This document shows, piece after piece, positions 33,072-43,168 of a stretch of 64,000 nt of DNA (positions are counted from its first letter, which is position 1; each line of letters begins with the position of its first letter). The translations under genes and the position numbers were made by a program. This stretch comes from Panax quinquefolius. Its lineage: Eukaryota; Streptophyta; Magnoliopsida; Apiales; Araliaceae. The notes below the pieces were generated by a model. It ran no database searches and was not told the origin of the DNA. It worked only from the letters and a program-made list of their open reading frames with translations. The stretch lies in assembly GCA_020205615.1 (NCBI GenBank), contig CM035168.1, forward strand, positions 122,845,573 to 122,909,572, given 5' to 3'.

Positions 33072-33709
33072 TGTTAACGCCAAGATCTTTCTCCACGCCC
33101 CAATCACCAAGACGCCATCCAATATCCCGCACAATTCAACAAGTCAACACTAAAGCTTCGACTACCGACCGTCGAGGATAGCTTTCCGGCGTGAGAGTCA
33201 AGACAAAGCGATCACAAGGTCAACAATGGAGAGAAAATATTATCTAGTGTCGAGAGAGATATAGAATTAGAATTTTAAATGAAATATATGTGTTATTTAC
33301 CCTCTTATGTGATCTTAGCCCCACGATACTCCACTATCCGGTTTAATGTGCCACCCACCACCTCCTCGACACCTTTTTTCCTCACTTCCTATTACTTCAA
33401 ATTAAAGTAAATATCTACCTTCACCTCCTCTCACATTATTTTTCCATCACGGCAATATCCGAAAGTCCCATCCTCATTAATGTCATGCAAAGAAAGTAAG
33501 GCATAATAATAGTCAAACGTCATTTCAAGATAATGACATGGGTCAAAGTTGGGTTAAGTGATAATTTGTATAATGGGCCAATATAATGACTGAGCCCAAA
33601 TAATAAAAATAACCCAAGTGACCAGATTCAACCATGACTTAGCATAACATGATCCAAGAGAGGAGCCTAATAATTTCGACCCAATAAAAAAAAGGATTAT
33701 GGCCCAACA
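33072..33709 (-). repeat. 5' LTR of the Tat-like element
   Basis: It is 638 bases, TGTTAACGCC to GGCCCAACA on the plus strand, followed by the target duplicate CTAAC at 33710-33714. Compared with the partner LTR, the differences include CCTGC against CCCGC (20356/33126), CAG against CG (20400/33170) and CAG against CG (20485/33251). A primer-binding site should lie just left of 33072 (minus strand TTAAGGCGCTTAGAAGGAGG), but the tRNA is not identified. Confidence 0.9.
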
Positions 33710-33714
33710 CTAAC

Positions 33715-34920
33715 CATTTTTGTTCCGATCCATTCCATTCCAAAACATATAATTTATTTTGATTTTTAAAAGTATATTTTAATATGAAAATTCTTTATAC
33801 TTCATCAAAATGATTATAAATATTAATGTAATGATGAAAGTACTACTAATTACTACAACTAGCAAATGATAGTAGTACATCATTTGACACACATTTTTAA
33901 ACAAAAAAATTGACAAGAAAGAAAAGGTCAAGTCGAATCACAATATTTGATTCTTTTTTACCAAATACAGTACCCTCTTTCTTTAATGTGTATTGGCTCA
34001 ATGACTAGAAATTAAACGCATGGTACCAGACGAGGGCTAATTATCAAGATGTTTTTTTTTTGAAAATGTTAGTTTTTAAGGGTTTGGTTCACAAACTAAA
34101 AATGAAGCCGACAATATTTTTTAGAACCCTTTGTAAATAATTATATACTGATATCGTTTTTCAATTGGTCAAAAATATTTAGCGTCCGCAGTTTTTTATA
34201 AGAAAGTGTATTTTGATTATCTGTTCCGTTCGTAATATTAAACTGTGGAGTATTGAAAACTAAACTGCAGACGGAAGTTCTATTAAACTATTCGATCTTA
34301 ATATGAAAGATCACGATATATTGTAAGGTTAGACTCTTTTTTATAACGTTTATCATGAATCGATCCTATATATATATATATATATTAATTCTATTGGATG
34401 AAATCAAGGTAAACCATTGAGAACTTGACCAAGTTATGTTAAAAAAATATATATGTCCACATATGTTACTTAAATTAAAAATATTACACTCGTCACAACT
34501 TTGTATATGAAAATTGAGATCAAACTGTTCATTTAAATTAAAATTTAAAATACATATTGTTGTTATCAAAATATAACTTGTGATTGTGATAATATTATTT
34601 ATTAAACAAATGTTTGTACAGTATTATTAAACCAAGTGAATGTATCATAAATCATTGGTATTCAAATAACTGAACATTAATTTGTTGTACAATTTTTTCG
34701 AAAATTAGTACTCCATATAATTTTTCAAAAATAGAAAAATTTCAAAAAATTCCATAAAATTGATCACCTACCATAAAATTAGGAATCCTTCTGGGCAACA
34801 GGCTTTTGGCTCTATTTTTTACATGTATTTAAATTATTAAATTCTGTAAAAATTTTAATTTTAATATTAATAAATCTTATAAATTATTTAAAAATTATTA
34901 AAAAAAAAAAAAAAACTCGG
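33715..34920. other. AT-rich intergenic DNA upstream of H2B
   Basis: No gene is seen. The first ~50 bases appear to be the right arm of the MITE interrupted by the gypsy element. A short (AT)n run is at about 34369-34386 and a poly-A run at about 34898-34915. Confidence 0.45.
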
Positions 34921-34948
34921 TCGCGAGAAGCCGGTCCCCTAGCATTTC

Positions 34949-34956
34949 TATAAAAT
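34949..34956 (+). promoter_or_regulatory. Possible TATA box of the H2B gene
   Basis: TATAAAAT lies about 150 bases upstream of the H2B start codon. The distance allows a ~120-base leader. No histone octamer is seen nearby. Confidence 0.35.
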
Positions 34957-35105
34957 TAGAGCCCTGACAGACATACCGGTGCGAAAAGCCCAAAATTCCA
35001 CAACCCGATATTTCTCAGCCATCCGCAAATAATCTTTAGAAAGCCTAATCTACGGATGAGACAGTGCCAAATCATCGATCCAACTGAAAACTTTGAACCA
35101 ATATA

Positions 35106-35477
35106 ATGCAAACCCTTCAGAAGCCATTGAAGGCCGAGAAAAAGATCCCGAAAGATGTTGGCGCCGCCGCCGGAGAAAAGAAGAAGAAAATTAAGAAGAG
35201 CAGCGAGACGTACAAGATTTACCTGTTCAAGGTGTTGAAGCAAGTTCATCCCGATATTGGAATATCGGGAAAGGCAATGGGGATAATGAACAGCTTCATC
35301 AACGATATATTTGAGAAGCTGGCTCAGGAATCGTCGCGGCTCGCTCGCTACAACAAGAAGCCGACCATCACATCTCGCGAGATCCAGACAGCTGTGAGGC
35401 TCGTGTTGCCTGGTGAGTTAGCCAAGCATGCTGTGTCTGAAGGGACCAAGGCCGTGACGAAATTTACCATTTCTTAA
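35106..35477 (+). CDS. Histone H2B, single exon, with divergent N-terminal tail
   Basis: This encodes a 123-residue core histone H2B, without introns as is usual for plant H2B. The histone fold is complete: [60 protein letters not shown] and [20 protein letters not shown]. The tail (residues 1-32) is short and unusual, starting [16 protein letters not shown], and lacks the longer Ala/Pro/Lys repeats of many plant H2Bs. Replacements relative to the common plant sequence include Leu in KIYLF, Gly in ISGKAM and Ile in the terminal KFTIS. The lysine in the AVSEGTKAV region that is ubiquitinated in plant H2B is retained. It could be a tissue-specific variant. Confidence 0.95.
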   Translation: MQTLQKPLKAEKKIPKDVGAAAGEKKKKIKKSSETYKIYLFKVLKQVHPDIGISGKAMGIMNSFINDIFEKLAQESSRLARYNKKPTITSREIQTAVRLVLPGELAKHAVSEGTKAVTKFTIS

Positions 35478-37355
35478 ATTGGATTTGATTGGCCTTGATG
35501 GGAATATTGGATTTTTTTCTTTTTGAGAATTTTGATGCTGAATGATATATATCTTTGTTGATTTTATTGATCTTGAATCAGAACTATTTCAATGCTACAT
35601 ATTATTATTTTATTGTGTTCTAGTTTTCTTGTCAAATTGGATAATGATTTTCTGATTCAACTTTAGTTTGTGCTACTAAAGAAAATATTTTTTTGATAAA
35701 AATTATTTGTCTGAAACCGTGGCGCCATGATTCCTTAAAATGCTAAACCTCCCAACCTTACTAATGGGTTCCTTTCCTTTCTTTGGATTCCCCTGAAGCA
35801 TCAAAAAGGAAATTTGCAGGCATCCACATGAATCTGTGAAATTTTGAAAATGTGGATTATAAATGGTTTATTTGAGATGCTAAGAAATTTGGATATCTTC
35901 TTACTATTTTTTTTGTTTTTTAAAAATAAGTGAGACCGATTTTTGTTTTAAGATACCCTGTTGTTTTTATTAAAAGTAAGGTTGATCATTAGATAGAGAA
36001 ATGATATTTTCAAATAAAACTTAAAAAAATATCATTTTAACATATAAAAATATCATTTTTATCAGATGTTGCAAGTTACAATGCTTCGTCATTAAGGACC
36101 TCAATTAGTCAATTGTCACCAACTTATCATCTGAAAAGTAAAGCCAATCCAAAGATAAATTAACTTCTAACTAATCACACAACACCATTAAGGTATATGG
36201 ATGTAATTCAGAAACCAACATGCCCGTCTTTAAAACAAAAACACCTCAAAAACATTAAGCAGTTCCAGCTGCTTATTATGGAAGACGCTACTACCAATAT
36301 CTCATATTACACTGAAAGCCTGTGCTACTACCAACTTCTGTATTGGCACCACCTTATATTTCTAAGCTAAAAAATAAATGCCATTTGATAATTGAAATTG
36401 TGCTAAGACCAGCCACCAAAACGTAATATGCAAGTCAATCTAAATAATCCACATGGCACCGGCAAAATGACAACTCGAGTTTGTCTTCCTCATTGGCAAC
36501 AAGACTCTGTTAGCTGGCACCAAGCAGAGCTCTCAACTAGAACCTGTAGATTTCAACATGGGATCAAGTTATGACATATTCAAGGTTTACAAGGCCAAAA
36601 GACCTGAAGACATAAACAAAGTTACACAAACTAGCTGCCTCACTTTAGAGTACGATAAAATTAGCAAGAGGTTACACAAGAAAATCCAACAACTGATGAA
36701 GCTAAAATCTGACAAGGATCTCACCACATTTTTAATGCACTTGTACCATGTATTTGTACAAGAAAACCTATGACTGTATAAAATACACAGTAATAAGTTA
36801 TATACATGATATAACTTGTAGAAACATTCCTAGTTACACTATAAAAAAAATATCAGAAATCTCACAGTATCTTGGTTTTACTATAAGATTATTAGTATTT
36901 TTAACCAGGTCAATAAAAATTCCATACTCTTCTTCAAGCAACCAGTCAAGATAATAGTCGTGCCGCGTGCAATAATCATAATGTGTTGGCATGGCAATCT
37001 ATACACGGAACAAGTAGTGATCATTGAAAAAAACAACAACAATAATTGAACATGATAGACCATGGTAGATGGATTACAAACAAGTTTCCAATTTGAGACA
37101 CAGCCCAAAACTCTAATGTTCGCATGGAACGTAAATAACTTTATTAAAGCCCGAAGTTGTGATTTTCTCCGACTACTGATGCCATTTATCAATATACTAG
37201 CAGAAAATAATCAATATACTACTACTACCTCTAATCCAAAACAGAAGAGTAAAATGGTTACCAGAAGGGAATCATACTTCCCACTATCCAATAGTAGTCT
37301 TCTAACCCTCATAAGAAGCACAGAGGTGGTTCTTTACGCATATTACTCGTATGTC

Positions 37356-37360
<5 letters not shown>
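35478..37360. other. Intergenic region without a recognisable gene
   Basis: It contains the probable H2B 3' end, then about 1.8 kb of A/T-rich sequence. The ORFs at 36558-36773 (plus) and 36881-37192 (minus) are short and show no family signature, so they are not annotated as genes. Confidence 0.4.

Positions 37361-37361
<1 letters not shown>

Positions 37362-37402
<41 letters not shown>
37362..37402. repeat. (TA)n microsatellite
   Basis: An uninterrupted TA dinucleotide run of about 40 bases, adjacent to the SINE-like repeat. Confidence 0.95.
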
Positions 37403-37404
<2 letters not shown>

Positions 37405-37575
37405 CAATGGGTATGCAACCACGCACACCGGTAATCCAATAGCAAAGTATGACAATGTCTTTATGGAGGATTGAACCCATGACCAATAGTAAACTATGCT
37501 TTGAAAGGCACTTATTCACTACTACAGTACCACTTGAACGAACCCATTGGGTTCACCCATTTGTCTAATGTAACG
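37403..37575 (-). repeat. tRNA-related SINE-like repeat
   Basis: On the minus strand a TGGTACTGTAG word (near 37525-37535) resembles the RNA polymerase III A box and GGGTTCAATCCTCC (near 37465-37478) the B box, about 50 bases apart. The 3' side ends in the (TA)n run. This is the structure of a tRNA-derived SINE; ends and target repeats were not defined. Confidence 0.5.
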
Positions 37576-37799
37576 TGATAAATAAATTTATGTTTTTTAC
37601 CCCTTTCAAGCAGCTTCAAACAATTAACAGTTGCTGGTAATCTTCCTATATTAACATATTATATGTTTTTTTAGAAAAGAATGGACACAACTATAAAGAC
37701 TGGAATTAACATATATACACACACATATACATACATGTGTGTTTAATTATAATGATTATAAATCTATGTACATACGAGAAACATTCATTGGATCTTACA

Positions 37800-38128
37800 C
37801 ATAGTTGTCACGGTGCCAAGGCAGGACACGACAATAGTTGACCGTCAGGACGCTTAGGCTATAAGGCGACCACCATGGCGTTCTTATGGCGACAAGTCAA
37901 CACTACGAAAAAGTCTTCTCTTTACTCTATTTCTAGTCATAGCTCAAGCAAAGTCATCAACTACAAAGTCATTGGAAAAGTCCATGGGTTATGATGGGTC
38001 ATGAAAAAAAATGACTTTCACTTAACTTGGGTCCGCTACCAATGCGTGAGCCTTGACGGTCGGCGTCCATAGCGTTACCTTGCCCTTGTCCAACACCAGA
38101 ACGCCTAGGTGACGCAATGACAACTATG
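37800..38128. mobile_element. Nonautonomous hAT-like element (MITE)
   Basis: The 329-base element has a perfect 11-base terminal inverted repeat (CATAGTTGTCA at the left, its complement at the right). It is flanked by an exact 8-bp direct repeat, ATCTTACA, at 37792-37799 and 38129-38136. Eight-base duplications are typical of hAT transposases. It has no coding capacity, and the interior is rich in GGCG/CGCC words. Confidence 0.88.
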
Positions 38129-38387
38129 ATCTTACAGCTCTATTCTAGGAAACTGAAAACCAAGCACATCCACTTATGTAGCACAAGATTCATTAATTGC
38201 AATCCTGTAGATATACATGCCTCTAGTTTATCGGAAACCCTAAGCTTGATACAAATTATGCCACTCGCTAATGCAGCCAAATTTATATAAGCAAGAAGCT
38301 TGAAAAGTAGATGGTTGGATGTTATCCAGTAATCAACCTAACCCCAGATAGTATTCAGAGGCAAAAATAATTTGACATAATTAAGTA

Positions 38388-39592
38388 CTCCCTCCATTCC
38401 ACAAGAAGAGTCCCATTTGTGGGGGAGAAATGGTTCCACAAAAACAATTCTACTTTTGTTCAGGATACTATAAAATGACAAAATGTCCTTAAGTTTAACA
38501 ACACAATTACAATCATGGTTCGAAATTGCGTTCGACGCGCACCTCAAAGCGAGGCGGCAATTTGCTATGACAAGGCTTAGGCCTCAAAGGAAAAATACAG
38601 AGACTTGCGGCTAATTTGGCTGAGGCTTAGGCCTCAGTGCGTTTCGCCTCAAGACATATTAAGGCGTAGGCCTTGATTTGAATTAAAAATAACCCCAAGA
38701 AATTGTGAATCTCTTTTTAACTGTAAAACAAATGATAATCTATAGTTGCTGTAAGGATTATATAAAACTTCAAAATGATGGGCATTCTTTTGGTTGATGA
38801 ATGGAAGGGTATATGCAAAACAAGTGAAGGAGGTGAGATAATTTGTCACTCACTCATTAATCGTGAATGTTCTAGTAGCACTCGTTCATTTTCGTAATCC
38901 TTCTTTTGAATATTAAAAGACATACTTTGGCATAATATTTTTTAATTTTGTAAGTAACAAATTTTAATCTTTGATACTACAACCTGATATTTTTAATTTT
39001 ATTTATCTATCTATTATATTATAAATAATGGGCGAGGAATAAAATTAACCGTCTTCTTAAGGCGGTACCACATGTAACTTTCTTTTTCTCTCTCCTACAT
39101 TTTATTTTATTTTAAAAAATTCTCACATTTTATCACACATTTTATAATTTAATTTATTGTATACACGTTATGTGTATCACAAATACTAGTGGATTTAAAT
39201 CTCAGTGGCGAGGAGTGAAAAGTGCAAAAATGTAAAAGAGAAAAGGATAAGATTGTAGGAATAGGAATAGGCCTCCTCCCATAAGAAGATGCGGGCCTCA
39301 TTTGGTTATTTGTCTTTTATGACCTTAATTATAATGATGGATTATTTTATGATTTTATTAGCATTTTTTATACTTTTTTGGGGACTTTTAGGTTGTCAAA
39401 TCGAGGCTTACGCCTCGCCTTGTCCGGAGAAAAACGTGTCGTACCGCTTTTAGCTTTTTCGAACATTTATCACAATATCATGCCACAAATGCTAAAATAA
39501 TCATTGTTTTAGGGATAAATATGAAAGAAAATTATATCCTTATGTTTTCAAATTTTGCAAATTGAACTCTTTTTGTGGAATGGAGGAGGGAG
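38388..39592. mobile_element. Stowaway-like element of 1.2 kb, probably carrying a nested insert
   Basis: It starts CTCCCTCCATTCCACAAGAA and ends with a near-complement (CTCTTTTTGTGGAATGGAGG then AGGGAG), bounded by TA on both sides (38386-38387, 39593-39594), as in Tc1/mariner-derived MITEs. It is several times longer than a usual Stowaway. The middle (about 38513-39462) has a different composition, with repeated AGGCCTCA/GAGGCG words and its own inverted ends (GGTTCGAAA, TTTTCGAAC), which suggests a second element inside. Confidence 0.75.
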
Positions 39593-40222
39593 TAATAATT
39601 ATATAAGCATTGGTTTTAAAGCTTTCATGACCATAAACATGAAAATAAAAGAATTATAGCTACCACGTGGAATCATCGCCGATAAATAATCACTCTTATC
39701 GTGCAAAGGGAAAAAATCATTCTAAAGTGGAAACAAACAGACAATAAATAGTCAGTGTGCTACTATGATTACAAAACAACAGGCAATTTTATGTGTAAAG
39801 GTCAAAAGGCTAATGGCAGACACTATTATAAATACAAGAAGGATCCTCTAATATATATTTCCTGCTTACTGAGTTACTGCCTTTAACAATCCCTATTGAT
39901 ACACACCACTACATAACTGTCACCATCAACATCACTGCTGTACCTACATCCACAAATTGCTTTATATATCAGCAAGAATTGCTTTTACATAGCAGTACAC
40001 CTAACTATCTTTTTCCATTGGGATACTTAGTTTGGCAAGCAAATATATTGATTTCTTAAGCCTTAACCATATTGCAAAAACAGTATATGGCAGTAAAACC
40101 AAACTATTCTAAAGATCAGATCACCAAAAATAAAATAAAATAAATTGTGATATGCAACATAGCGCAGGTTCAAAGAAGACAGCTAATATTTTCACTGCTG
40201 TGAAACCAATCACAGTAATGTA

Positions 40223-40419
40223 CTCCCTCTATTCCATAAATGAAGTCCTATTTGAAACTTTTACAAACTTCAGAAATATATTTTGTTACATGTTTACCCC
40301 TAAACTATTGAGCGTTTACTTAAATAGTGATTACATGATAATGTAATTGTAAAAACTTGAACAGACTTGTGGAAAAAAATAATTAGCAAATGGGACTTCT
40401 TTTTGTTGAATGCAAGGAG
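40223..40419. mobile_element. Stowaway-like MITE
   Basis: The 197-base element has inverted termini CTCCCTCTATTCCATAAATG and, read in reverse, CTCCTTGCATTCAACAAAAA, between TA dinucleotides at 40221-40222 and 40420-40421. It lies in the 3' flank of the minus-strand gene that ends at 40587. Confidence 0.8.
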
Positions 40420-40586
40420 TAATATGCATTGCCCATAACAAGCTATAAAAAACCAAATCAGGTAATCAAATAACTAAATTTCCAAAGCATATTACTTTAC
40501 CAACTTCAGATCAAAGTAGACTACCAAAATGAAATTAATATCCATAAATTCACATTCACACTACAAAAGTAAGAAATGGTTAATCT

Positions 40587-41195
40587 TTATATGAACCTTG
40601 GAGATCCAGCACTTATATTCCGGTGAAGAATTCGACTGGTACTCGAGTCACCCGAATTGATCAGTTCCCTCAATCCCCCCAAGTTACCCACTTTTTGTTC
40701 CTTCTGATCATCGTTTTTTTCATCAACATCCTCCTTTGCAACAACGTGCTTCACAGTAATTCTCTCAAAGTAATTCCCATAAATGTATTCAGGTGTGTAC
40801 CCATTTTCCTCATCAAATAACATTATATGACCATGCCACTCCCAAACCCTATAATCCGACCCAGTTTCTTCATGAAACCCAACACAAATGTGATGTTCCC
40901 CGATTGTAACGGCCTGACCTGAATTGGGTTTTAGGGTTTCCGTTTTATTAGTGAGGATGGTCTTGATTATATCCTTTTCCAGCTTGGATTCTTCTTTTGC
41001 GAGCAAGGTTTTGTTATCATCGGATTCATCGTCGTCGTTATCAGAGAGGTAGAGAGAATCGAGGAGGAGATCTTCTAGGGTTTGGTTGAGGAACGGCGGA
41101 GAGTGGAGGGGGTTTGGTGGTCGAATTTGGAGTCTACCCATCAGGGTTTGGAGGAGTAGGTTGTCAAAGTTTGGGGTATTATTGAATGAACTCAT
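40587..41195 (-). CDS. Plant protein of unknown function, single exon, 202 residues
   Basis: I do not recognise the family. The frame is open for 202 codons with a clear start at 41195 and a TAA at 40587-40589. The N-terminal third is Leu/Pro-rich, followed by an acidic Asp/Ser run (LYLSDNDDDESDDNKTLL, about residues 49-66). The central part, with SGQAVTIGEHHICVGFHEET and a Trp-rich VWEWHGHIMLFDEENGYTPE segment (about residues 96-140), looks like a compact folded domain and is the best candidate for the conserved part. The C-terminal ~50 residues are charged and low in complexity, ending in AGSPRFI. There is no signal peptide or membrane segment. It shows none of the CAG/CTG damage seen in the transposons, consistent with a genuine unmethylated gene. 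Confidence 0.8.
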   Translation of the reverse strand: MSSFNNTPNFDNLLLQTLMGRLQIRPPNPLHSPPFLNQTLEDLLLDSLYLSDNDDDESDDNKTLLAKEESKLEKDIIKTILTNKTETLKPNSGQAVTIGEHHICVGFHEETGSDYRVWEWHGHIMLFDEENGYTPEYIYGNYFERITVKHVVAKEDVDEKNDDQKEQKVGNLGGLRELINSGDSSTSRILHRNISAGSPRFI

Positions 41196-41421
41196 TGTGT
41201 GATTGGATTGAATGGAGTTTGGAAGGTATCTTTCTGATTGAGTGTTGAAGGCAGAGTTAGGTTAGGGTTTTAGAAATAGAAAGAGGAAGGAGGGAAGGAT
41301 TTATGCTTTGAGCAACATCCACCAGATGTATTGGGTCACCTTGGGGTAAATAGTTTTTGCAGCTACGGAAAAACACTGTTTTACTTTTATTTTAATAATT
41401 ATGATGAATTGATGACAATTA

Positions 41422-41426
<5 letters not shown>

Positions 41427-41467
<41 letters not shown>
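41427..41467. repeat. (TA)n microsatellite, left of a pair
   Basis: About 40 bases of TA; with the run at 41545-41587 it brackets a 77-base unique segment. Confidence 0.95.
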
Positions 41468-41469
<2 letters not shown>

Positions 41470-41542
41470 GATATTGATAAAGGACAGGTTGTAGCAATTT
41501 ACTAAAAATGGGTTGTTAAAACAATAGGTTCTTTGTGGATTA

Positions 41543-41544
<2 letters not shown>

Positions 41545-41587
<43 letters not shown>
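41545..41587. repeat. (TA)n microsatellite, right of a pair
   Basis: About 43 bases of TA, similar in length to the run at 41427-41467. Confidence 0.95.
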
Positions 41588-41592
<5 letters not shown>

Positions 41593-41889
41593 TTCTTCCA
41601 TAAAGAACCTTATACATGATCTTGATCAGTAACACCCTTTTTTGACCGTTGATAAACTTATTGGAAAGGTGAGATTGAAACATAATATACTCAAATTGAA
41701 TAATCTTACTAAACTTTTATTTTAATAATAGGACCCCACCATACCAACATGTTGTCGGGTTTGTTTAACTAAAACGAATTTTTAATATTAAATAATACAA
41801 TTCCAGATATATTAACTTGAATTTGGGATTGTAAAAAAAAAAAAAAAAAATTACCAACCTAAGACAACCTCTTACTACCAGTATAAAAA

Positions 41890-42215
41890 TCAAATAATAG
41901 TACAAGTTCTTTTATTTGTTATTTTTATAATAATATTTGTTATTTTATAAAAACAAATATTTTTATAAAACAAATATTTTATAATAACAAATAAAGAATA
42001 TAAAATATTTTATAAAACAAATATTTTATAAAAACAAATGTTATTATAAAATATTTTATAAAAAAAATATTTTATAACAAATATTTTATAACAAATGTTT
42101 TTATATAAAATAATTTATAACAAATGTTTTTATAAAAAATAATTTATAACAAATGTTTTTATAACATATTTTATAACAAAAATAAAAATATTTGTTATAA
42201 AATATTTGATTTTAT
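41890..42215. repeat. AT-only tandem and inverted repeat block
   Basis: The words AACAAATATTTTATAA and ATTTGTTATAAAATATTT recur more than ten times with 15-27-base spacing in both orientations. The block is almost free of G and C and can form long imperfect hairpins. No protein is encoded. Confidence 0.75.
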
Positions 42216-42399
42216 AAAAAAAAAAAATTTAATTTTTTTATTTCCTATTTAGAGAAGCTCAATTGGCTTAATAATTTATTTTTTTCTTCTTCTTTTCTCC
42301 ATTATATGTTATGACTCAACAAATTAAAATAAAATAAAATAAAAAAACAACTCTACTTTGCAGATAAAGCTGTCACTACCGAGGAAAAAAAATTCGATA

Positions 42400-42490
42400 T
42401 ACCAACTAAGAATGCCGAATGATTCGAACTCGCTTAATCTCACGCATCAATACCTCATCATATTAACCCACCCGAGCACCACAGCCTAAA
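42400..42490 (-). repeat. tRNA-related SINE-like repeat, reverse orientation
   Basis: The minus strand reads GTGGTGCTCGGGTGG (A-box-like) and, about 45 bases on, GAGTTCGAATCATT (B-box-like). The same arrangement occurs on the plus strand at 46006-46080, so the two copies face each other across the FAR1-type pseudogene. Confidence 0.5.
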
Positions 42491-42499
42491 TTGCGCTAA

Positions 42500-43168
42500 G
42501 TTCAACCAAGGATATATCTTTATAGAAAAACTTCACCATCCCCCAAAATCTATATTTTCTCAGATTATTATTATATTACGATTTATTATTATTAATAAAT
42601 TTATATTATTAATTGGATTTTTCTAAATAGAAATAAGTTAATATCTATATTTATTATTATCCCTTTAATATATTTTCTTATCTTTGTAATAATATCAATA
42701 AAAGATTATTAATATATTAAAATAAATATCATTCTTTAATAAAATATAAATAATGATCATTATAAATCTTCAGATTATTAGTATTAATAATTTTATTATT
42801 AAGAAATGATTATTAGTAATGATTTTATATATTAAGCAATGATTTTATTATTAAGAAATGATTTTATTATTAATAAAACTAGTTCAATTAGTCTAATAAG
42901 TAATGATGATAATTTTTCAAGTCATTTCAGAAATTAATTTACTTATCGAATTTATAAAAGTAGTGAAGTATTATAATAATAATAATAATGTGATTATCAA
43001 TATTAGAAGTATGATTATACCAATACTAAGATTGCATAACATTAAGAGGAATAAGACATATTACATGTTCATTTTTTAATATGTACATTAGATAACGTTG
43101 AATGAGTTCTATACAACCGACGCCTATTTTTTCGCTCAGAAGCCCTAGTACTCGATAGTGATTTTCGC
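42500..43168. other. AT-rich DNA with TTATTATTAA repeats
   Basis: The stretch at 42540-42900 is built from ATTATTA/AATAAT words including AAGAAATGATTTTATTATTA repeats. No gene is recognised. Confidence 0.5.

Larger units (their letters stand above)
20303..33709 (-). mobile_element. Large Ty3/gypsy retrotransposon (Tat-lineage-like), reverse strand
   Basis: The ends are TGTTAACGCC (plus strand, 20303) and GGCCCAACA (33709), flanked by CTAAC at 20298-20302 and 33710-33714. Read on the minus strand it has a 5' LTR, gag, protease, reverse transcriptase, RNase H, integrase, a tandem-repeat zone, an opposite-strand ORF, a polypurine tract and a 3' LTR. The 3' LTR is interrupted by a nested solo LTR. 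All gag-pol frames are broken. An antisense ORF and repeats between integrase and the 3' LTR are known from Tat-clade elements such as Grande and Retand; assignment to that clade is inferred from this organisation. Confidence 0.9.

Noticed and set aside
36558..36773. 71-codon ORF after H2B
   Set aside because: There is no recognisable domain and no sign of exons nearby, and the length is within random expectation.
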